A stretch of 64,000 bases of DNA, from NCBI GenBank assembly GCA_023614405.1, contig JAJUPC010000224.1, positions 310,001 to 374,000 of the forward strand. Reading direction: 5' to 3'. The translations under genes were made by a program, and so were the position numbers. Below are positions 57,354 through 64,000 of the stretch, in pieces. Within the stretch, counting starts at the first letter, position 1. Each line of letters starts with the position of its first letter. Under the pieces are notes generated by a model. It searched no databases, had not been told where the DNA came from, and saw only the letters and a program-made list of their open reading frames with translations. Source of the DNA: Avena insularis (taxonomy: Eukaryota; Streptophyta; Magnoliopsida; Poales; Poaceae).

Positions 57354-57643
57354 ACAAATTTTTATCCAAGTGCATGTGTGATTTTCATTTTTTTATTGTT
57401 GTAATTTTATTCCAATATTTTTCACCAACTTATATTTTTTCCGCTAATTCTAGTGGACCCCACCATCTATACGTACATATGGCAGAGAATACAATGTATA
57501 TTGACTAGTATATGCTATGTAAATGGGTGTAATGGCATCTGACAAAGATACAAATAATTCTAGTGGCATTTTTCCAAAGTTGAGAATTGCAGTGGCGTTT
57601 CTCAATTTCGTGAAAATTGCAATGGCGTCTATCTAATTAACCC
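57354..57643 (-). repeat. MULE right terminal inverted repeat
   Basis: This arm is the inverted copy of the left arm, ending AGATAGACGCC when read on the minus strand from GGGTTAATT. Confidence 0.93.
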
Positions 57644-57925
57644 TTGAATATTTCGTCCAAGCCTTCTGAAATCTTCATTCGTGGCCTTCTCTTGGATCAT
57701 CACATGCTTGCTGTCATCTCCATGCATGGCCATGCTCCAATGCTTGTCCCTCTCATCCATGCTTGGTCCATCATTCCTAAGAGTAAGAAATACATCTGAT
57801 TTAGGCAGCATCATATTCTCATGTATGTGAGGAATAGTTCCAAGAAACGAAAGTACCTGATAGTTAAGTTGTTTGGCACGAGATCTTGTGATGGGTCCTT
57901 GTATGTGTGTTGCTGTAGGTACAAC

Positions 57926-58446
57926 AACATCATATTTTTTTTTGCTCTCCTTCTGGACTTACGACCGGACTCTTGGATCGACACGGACTGTAGCGTAACA
58001 TGGAAACAATAAAGAAGGAAAGTAAAAAGAAATAACTAGGAAACAATAACTCTACTCGGACTCGTACCATGGCAGGAAACTGATCGGATCTGTGTCGCGG
58101 TAGGAAGGCGGTGGCGGAGTATTAGGGTTTATGGTGGCGGGGTATATGATGGCGGAATATGGTGGCGGAATATGGTGGTGGTGATCGGCGAGTGTGGCGG
58201 TGACTATTATGATCAGAACTCGAAACTCTAAGGGACGAGACACTAAGACCAGCAACTCGACGCGACGATGTAGACACAAATTCAACAATGCAAAAACTGA
58301 AAAGATAATGCGAGGCGTAGATTGGTTATGGGATGGATCTAAACTCTAACTGTGTTTTTGGCTTTTTCGTGGGTTATAAGTAAAAACAGATCTAATCTAC
58401 GAAAAACAGTAAAATCTCACCGAGCAACCTGAAATCTGATACCACT
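57926..58446 (-). other. Leader A with PBS, copy 2 in three-LTR complex
   Basis: This is the second minus-strand leader, from the T tract and GCTCTCCTTCTGGACTTACG to TCTGATACCACT. Its gag and pol are absent. Confidence 0.85.
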
Positions 58447-59366
58447 TGATTGGGCAAAGGTGTCCGATCTTTCGATAAGATGAAGATAATTGATTTGGTG
58501 GAGTTCGGGCTTGACGATCCGACTACACGTGCGAGCACGAGCGCCAATGCAATCGCTAGGCCAATCTCCTGGAGGTTACCGATCCTGCGGGAACACGATC
58601 GGCTGACCGATGAGGGTCTTAATTCCTACCTGAAATCGAGAACAAGTAAGAACCAATATTGCAATCAAGATATTGCGGATTAAGAGGAAAGCTTTATTGA
58701 AGAGGTGGGATCCTGAATAGGTGCGAAGTACAAGAGGCCTCTGCGACGCTCGAGCCTTGGCGAAGTTGCGGCTATGGCTAACTTAATGTCTAAACAAAAT
58801 CCGAGTCTAGGGGGACGGCTATGGGGAGTATTAAGGGCGAAAAGGTGGGGTTTCGGCCAGCCATGGAAGTGGTGGCCGAATCCAACCCTAAAAGTCCTTT
58901 CCCCTCAAATACGGACTCTAAAAAGTGGCTAATTAAAATCCTGCGAAAATCACATGGGCCTAGCCCAAAATAAAAGGCGTCGCAGCACCATATTAAGCTA
59001 TGGACGAATTCGTAAAGTATTGATCTTGAATATTTCGTCCAAGCCTTCTTTCTTCATTATGGTGGACTCAAAGTTCGGAAATCTTCATCCGTGGCCTTCT
59101 CTTGGTTCATCACATGCTTGCTGCCATCTCCATGCATGGCCATGCTCCAATGCTTGTCCCTCTCATCCATGCTTGGTCCATCATTCCTAAGAGTAAGAAA
59201 TACATCTGATTTAGGCAGCATCATATTCTCATGTATGTGAGGAATAGTTCCAAGAAACGAAAATACCTGATAGTTAAGTTGTTTGGCACGAGATCTTGTG
59301 ATGGGTCCTTGTATGTGTGTTGCTGTAGGTACAACGGTTGTATCAATAGAAGGGATGTCCACATCA
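58447..59366 (-). repeat. LTR-A, right LTR of the three-LTR complex
   Basis: A 920-bp minus-strand copy runs from TGATTGGGCAAAGG to GGATGTCCACATCA. It is followed by the GAATT duplication and LTR-E. The tail frame (59374-59057) is open. Confidence 0.93.
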
Positions 59367-59785
59367 GAATTCAAATGAATGCTTAAATTGTTTATACAAA
59401 ATCAAAACAGAATATTAGAAATAGAAAAACAAAAACAAAACAGATCAAAAAAAATTGAATGAATCTGGCCAACCCAGCCCAGCTAGCCCACTAAGCGCAA
59501 CTCGCAGCCCACCTGCACCCCCTCTGCCGAATCATTTTTCCACAAAATCTTGCACCCGCAGAGACACGGACAGATGGACCCCGCCCCCACTCTCTTTCGC
59601 TCGCTGACAACGGACCCCATCGCCACGTCGTCATCGTCTTCACCCACCCGCTGACCACTCCCTCCCGGTCGTTTCCTGCCGTTAACTCCTCGGAGTAAAT
59701 TCGCTGCAATGGCTCGACGATTACTCCTCGCGATCACGCCTGATAAATCTCCTCCCTCTCTTCTTCCTTTCCCCTCAAACCCTGC
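59367..59785 (+). repeat. LTR-E, 3' LTR, second part
   Basis: This continues LTR-E from GAATTCAAATGAATGC to CCCTGC, corresponding to about 46030-46455 of the 5' LTR. Element F starts at 59786. Confidence 0.9.
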
Positions 59786-60278
59786 TGACATGGTTATACC
59801 CTACGGGTACGTAACTTCAGCATACCTAGTCCAACCCAAGGAAGGCCCACGGCAGACATACGCCGACCCATGAAGACTTTCGGGTGGCCAAGGCCCATAA
59901 CGTCTTCGGATCCTTGGAGAGCAAGACTAGAGGAGATAGGAAATTCAAAGGGGTAAAACCCTAGAACTTGTAACCGACTAGGACTACGCCCGGGACCTGC
60001 CTAAGTCTATATAAAGGCCAGGAGGGCACGTCCTAGGAAACTCGACTCATACTTTCGCACACGCATCCACGCCAGATCGAATCACACCTCAGAACCTTCG
60101 GTTCCGCCATAATCAAAGAGCGCATAAGCGGAGTAGGGTTTTCCCTCCGGCCTGAACCTGGGTAAATCTCGTGTCCCCTGGTTGCTTGTCTGTTAACCGT
60201 GCCACGATCTCCAGCATCCCCATCTTCTCCAAAACCCAAGTCCATAACAATGGGCATTGACGAGATGAAACCTCGTCA
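59786..60278 (+). repeat. LTR-F, 5' LTR
   Basis: The LTR starts TGACATGGTTATACCC (TGGTTATACC at 59791 is the alternative) and ends GAAACCTCGTCA. It carries a TATATAAAGG promoter. A short inverted pair GACGAG...CTCGTC lies at its end. Confidence 0.8.
60008..60015 (+). promoter_or_regulatory. TATA box of LTR-F
   Basis: TATATAAA in AAGTCTATATAAAGGCC lies about 220 bp into the LTR. Confidence 0.7.
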
Positions 60279-60280
60279 AT

Positions 60281-60289
60281 TGGCGCCGT
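60281..60289 (+). other. Primer-binding site of element F
   Basis: TGGCGCCGT matches the complement of the 3' end of plant Asp tRNA for nine bases, two bases after the LTR. Confidence 0.75.
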
Positions 60290-60376
60290 CTGTGGGAATT
60301 GGGGCTGCTGATTGTGCGGTGACGGTTCCCGACCCGATCGATCTACAACTCCGCGGCGACGGAGAATCACCTCCTC

Positions 60377-62340
60377 TTGGCGCTGACTTCACCGCCCACT
60401 GGCGGATACCATGAAGGATTTCGAGCCCGTGGCGACGGACTCAAATCTTGTTCGGAGCTTCGCCTGTGGGACAACCGCACCTCTGCCTCGAAGCGGGTGC
60501 CCGTGCGTCAATCAGGCCCGCCGTGGGCTCCACACCTGCTACGACGTCACCATCAACAGATGAGTTCCACAGCAGCAGCAGCTTCAACTACGATCTGTGC
60601 GATCCACCTTCGGATGAAGTTACCTACGATTCCGGATCCAAAGCGCGGCAGCAGCCAACCAATCTGCAGCGCTATCTGGCGCCGCAGTCATCAAACCGAC
60701 GAGGAACGCTAACCGCCAACGCCAACCCGCAGGATGTAAACGGCGAAACGGGAAAATAGGGGCCACCTCATCCAACTTAGCAAAGAAGGATGGGTCGCCG
60801 CATGCCGTCATGCGAAATAGTCCTACCTCTGACTCCCACGTGATCTGGCGAGGGCATACCACTACCTCCTCATCGAGGAGCACAAGAAGCAAGTCAAGAT
60901 GCAGAGACGCCGACAAACGCAAGCAAGCAGCCTCTGAGTCCAGCGACAAGCGCGCTTACGCCATGGGACCCGCTCTAGCACAAACGGAAACCAGAAACAA
61001 GCACCGCCTCGGTGGAAAACATGGACCAAGGAGCGGCATGACGTGACCAACTCTCCACACATCGTTCATGGATATGGACGCCGGCAACATCATCCCAAGA
61101 CGCCACAAGCTGCGATCATGGCAGCCATCACGTATCTCGCGCTCACCCACCTCCGGAGGGGGACCCAAAAGGGCCATGCATAGGTCCGCACTCACCGGAC
61201 TAGGACTAATCGGAGCTGCGCCCACGAAGACGCCCTACGGAGCCGAAGAAGAAAGCTCCGCCAGCGCGGCCGAGCCCCACTCCCTCATCCAAGATGAAGA
61301 GGAACACGATCTTCCTCGAAGGAAGAAGAGCTCAGACCGCCATAAACGCGACTACGACGCCGGAGACAAGCTTACAGCCCAAGATCGACAAAGCACGCCG
61401 CCAAACGCGCATGCTCGTCTGAATCTGAGATGGATGAAGACGAAGGAGAACTCAAGGGCTCGATGCTTCAGCAGATCCGTCCGTGAACACGGATGCCACG
61501 CAACTTCAAGCTTCCTTCGATACTCCGTTCAACGACGCAAGATCCAAAGTCCTGGCTCAGTGACCATCTGTCATCCGTCAAGCTTCACGGAGGCAACAAA
61601 GAAACCGCCATGCAATGCCTTTAGCTGCAGCCTAACAGCGCAATGGTCTGCTTAGCGACCTATCATCGATCCATCCGAAGCTGGGAGGAGCTTATAGCTT
61701 CATCCGAAATTTCAAAGGCACCAGAAAAAGGCCCGCCTCAATCGAAGAGTTGCGAGCTTGCACTCAGAGAACGGGTGAATCTATTCGCTCGTACATACTA
61801 CGCTGGTCTACAACCAAGAACTCCGTAGCACACATCTCCGAAGAAAGGGCCATCGACGCCTTCAGGGACGGCGTCAAGCGCCCAGACTTCAAGGAGGAAC
61901 TTGGGCGTAAAGCCCAAGACACTCGACCACCTCATGGAAATCGCCAATAGTTGGGCGGACGCGAAGATTGCATCCAGCGGCGAATCGGATGAAGAGGACG
62001 ACTACGGCAAGACGCGAATGCCGCAAAGAAGAGGAGATCGCGCGCTGACGACCGCGACGACCCGACATGGTCGCCTACGCGGCTCGCATAAACAGCCGGC
62101 AATAATGGAGGATACCGCAGCGGAAACTTCCGCGACAACGGACGACCAACACGGTCGTGGCAACGCCACATCGAGAACGGACCTCAGCATTCGACAAACT
62201 TTCGGGTCCATGCACCATCCACTTCTACATCGACAAACAAGATGGCAAAAAGCTAGCCACATGCTCAAGGACCGCGAGTTCGAAACTCAGCGAAGGCATG
62301 ATGCGAGATGAGGCAACAAGCTCCAATCCTGCGTTGAGCG
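60377..62340 (+). pseudogene. Element F gag remnants
   Basis: Plus-strand fragments across frames carry Tat-type Gag text, such as RTGESIRSYILRWS and ERAIDAFRDGVKRPDF (61750-61900), KPKTLDHLMEIANSWAD (61901 frame) and CTIHFYIDKQDGKK (62200). The upstream 60377-61740 is hydrophilic with no clear domain. Multiple frameshifts are present. Confidence 0.7.
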
Positions 62341-62499
62341 CTGCGCCAGTGAAATAGCACGGAGCTCCTCCGCCGCCTATTGGAGGCCCAAATCAACCAT
62401 CGCACCAGTATCAAAACAACACCGGTCATACCCCCACCAAAAGAGCACTCAATATGATCTGAAGGGCCCCACAAATAGGGTGCGTAAGAAAATCACCCT

Positions 62500-64000
62500 A
62501 CAAATCAACTTGGCGTGGCAACTCCGCTGCAATCCCTGAGTACCTCGGCGGATCGAGTCTGCATCACATTCACTCGCGGATCACCCTTGCGGATCCCTCG
62601 CCCAGTCATCTTGCCACAGTGCTGGAGGCGCAGATTGAGGCTTGAGATGAGTCGCGTCTTCATGGGCGGCGGCATCAACCTAATGTTCGCAAGCACTCTA
62701 GCAGCTATCACGGATCCCGCAATGCGACTGGAACAATCGACACAACGTTCCACGGCATTGTCGTGGAAGGCATCTTCCCCCAGGCAAAATAGGGCTCGAC
62801 GTCATCTTCGGAAGCGGACAACTTTCGGCGGAGCGCCTAGAATTGAAGTGGTGGGTAGCCGTCGCAATACCATGCCATCACGGGACGTGTAGCATTCGCA
62901 AGGTTCTGGCCGTCCCACCTCATACCTACTACTCAAGATGCGGGACCAAGGCGTCATCACAGTCCACGGAGCTTCACCCGATCGGACCAATGCGACGTGG
63001 ATTTCAACAAAATCTCCCGATCTTCGGCATACAAGACGAGCTTGTAAGGCTCCAGCGAGGTGACGGACAATGGGCTACCCCGATCAGAACGCACCGACAT
63101 GTCTTTCGACTCCACCATCAACACCAAGAAGGTGCAGGTCCATCCAACGGATGCCTCAAGACGGCGCTGATCGCCAGCGACCTCAAGATCAAGATAGGAA
63201 AGCGCGCTCGTCGAATTCCTCCGTGGCGCTGGAAATCTTCGCTGGTGTCCTGCGGTCATGCCAGAGTTCGAAGGTGGAATTCGCACTCAATGTCTTCCGG
63301 ACACCAAGCGGTCAAGCAGTCCATCCGAAGACCTGTTGAGCCGAAGCTTATCGGCAAGGAGATCAACAGATTACTGCAGCGGACTTCATCCGGGAAATCA
63401 AGGAAAGCGAGTGGTGGCAAACACGGTGATGGTCCCGAAGAAGGACACGGACATCCTCCGGATGTGCGTGGACTTCACGCCACTAAATAAACACTGCCCT
63501 AAGGACCACTTCCTCTTCCTCGGATCGACCAGATCATCGATTCGATTGCAGGTTGTGAGAAACTCTCCTTCCTCGGCGCCTACTCAGGCTATAACCAGAT
63601 TCGACGCAAGGTCGAAGATCAAGAAAAGCGACGTTCATCACACCGTTCGAGTATCTGCTACAACACAATGCCCTTCGGCTAAAAACCTTGGGTGCCATTA
63701 CCAGCGATGCATGCAGCCTACCTCAAGGACCAGATCGGTCATAGCGTCCAAGTCTATGTCGACGACATAGTCATAAAAACCAAGGAGGCAAGAACACTTA
63801 TCGGCGATCTCCGCGAGACATTCGACAACCTTGATCGCTCTGAATCAAGCTCAATCCAGAAAAGTGCGCCTTGGCGTCCCCTGGTCGGCTGCTCGGGTAC
63901 TTCATCTCTCAACGAGGATCAAGCGAACCGAAGAAAATCAAAGATATCATGACAATGGAGAAGCCAAAAACCTCAAAGGCGTTCGGCTCGCAGGCGATAG
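62500..64000 (+). pseudogene. Element F pol remnants: protease and reverse transcriptase
   Basis: A protease-like GGGINLMFASTL is at about 62660. RT text follows in changing frames: NTVMVPKKDTDILRMCVDFT and PLNKHCPKDHF (63420-63510), then QVYVDDIVIKTKEARTLIGD (63740-63800) with the catalytic YVDD. The window ends inside RT (LTMEKPKT-like text). Not functional. Confidence 0.78.

Larger units (their letters stand above)
56297..57643. mobile_element. Mutator-like (MULE) non-autonomous DNA transposon
   Basis: A 1347-bp element has terminal inverted repeats of about 290 bp (56297-56587 and 57354-57643), starting GGGTTAATT(G/A)GATAGACGCC. The 9-bp target duplication TTGAATATT lies at 56288-56296 and 57644-57652. 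Long TIRs and a 9-bp TSD are the Mutator hallmarks. There is no transposase. The 766-bp core holds only a short Lys/Thr/Pro repeat frame on the minus strand. Confidence 0.93.
55707..57925 (-). repeat. LTR-A, middle LTR, split by a MULE
   Basis: The LTR is 55707-56296 plus 57653-57925. A MULE and its 9-bp duplication lie between. The outer end (LTR start) is lost at GGTACAAC, and a short joint (AACATCATA) leads to the T tract of leader A. A small deletion near 57662 removed TTTCTTCATTATGGTGGCC-type sequence. Confidence 0.88.
52147..59366 (-). mobile_element. Minus-strand A complex with three LTRs, TSD GAATT
   Basis: A 7220-bp insertion is flanked by GAATT (52142-52146 and 59367-59371). On the plus strand the order is LTR-A, pol (integrase to RT), break, leader A, LTR-A (with a MULE, and lacking its outer ~50 bp), leader A, LTR-A. 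It looks like a tandem two-element array sharing a central LTR, in which both internal regions suffered large deletions. The single TSD shows the outer LTRs bound one integration event or one later expansion inside it. Confidence 0.88.
44845..59785 (+). mobile_element. Element E: long-LTR Tekay-like non-autonomous element
   Basis: The 5' LTR is 44845-49218, the internal region is only about 1.73 kb (49219-50945), and the 3' LTR starts at 50946. The 3' LTR is split by the A complex (52147-59366) and truncated at 59785 by element F. The LTR start TGTCACATCCC, PBS TGGTATCAGAGC and a CTCGGGACGAG segment before the PPT are Tekay-like. No protease, RT, RNase H or integrase is present, so it must depend on enzymes in trans. 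The large LTR and small internal region recall LARD/TRIM-type derivatives, but it keeps a zinc-knuckle ORF. Confidence 0.88.
59786..64000 (+). mobile_element. Element F: decayed Tat/Retand-type gypsy element, 5' part
   Basis: A 493-bp 5' LTR, an Asp-tRNA-like PBS, and gag and pol fragments lie in order on the plus strand. The element leaves the window at its RT. The TTGGCGCCGTCTGTGGGAA PBS region and YVDD-type RT are typical of Tat-lineage elements such as Retand. Frames change every few hundred bases, so it is an old copy. Confidence 0.85.

Noticed and set aside
60113..60414. Short frames around the LTR-F/PBS border
   Set aside because: They cross the LTR end and PBS; no relation to Gag.

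Overview
The window is plant nuclear repeat DNA, almost certainly from a grass and probably a Pooideae/Triticeae-type genome. The evidence is dense nested Ty3/gypsy LTR retrotransposons with plant-type initiator-Met (TGGTATCAGA) or Asp-like (TGGCGCCGT) primer-binding sites, plus a Mutator-like DNA element. I find no convincing host gene, rRNA or tRNA gene. Family letters below are mine.

Family A is a CRM-clade-like gypsy element with LTRs of about 920 bp that begin TGATGTGGACATCCC and end TTTGCCCTATCA. It dominates the window with 16 full or partial LTR copies. Layout: 1-4616 is a tandem array of a chimeric ~1.94 kb unit (LTR-A, leader A, the end of LTR-C, and a piece of family B integrase). 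4617-19157 is a minus-strand family B gypsy element (5' LTR 18169-19157, gag 16928-15257 continuing at 7604, pol 7450-4617). Its gag is split by a complete plus-strand A element (7605-15256). 19158-23696 is element C, a probable non-autonomous relative of B with one long unusual ORF and a 3' LTR. 23697-27502 and 27503-28933 are the 3' halves of two more A elements, one inside the other. 28934-29880 holds two further LTR-A pieces in opposite orientation. 29881 onward is a Tekay/Del-type pol end with chromodomain and the start of its 3' LTR. A solo LTR (G, 31341-32356, TSD AAAAG) and a complete A element (32849-40519, TSD CAACC) lie in the AT-rich sequence that follows. 42234-44844 has two nested minus-strand A 3' ends. 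44845-59785 is element E, with a 4.37 kb LTR and a gag reduced to zinc knuckles. Its 3' LTR is split by a minus-strand three-LTR A complex (52147-59366, TSD GAATT), which itself hosts a 1.35 kb MULE (56297-57643, 9-bp TSD). 59786-64000 is the 5' part of a decayed Tat/Retand-type element F.

The nesting order on the left is A1 in B, B in C, C in A2, A2 in A3, A3 in an LTR-A, that one in another LTR-A, and that one in a Tekay element. The A family repeatedly inserted into itself, as expected of centromere-targeting CRM-type elements; a (peri)centromeric origin is inference only.

The most interesting signals are: protein tails encoded inside the LTRs of four families; the repeat-built protein of element C; the reduced zinc-knuckle gag of element E; clusters of short palindromes with a single-base centre upstream of the TATA box in several LTRs; and the chimeric tandem array. 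All coding regions carry stops or frameshifts and are described as decayed copies.
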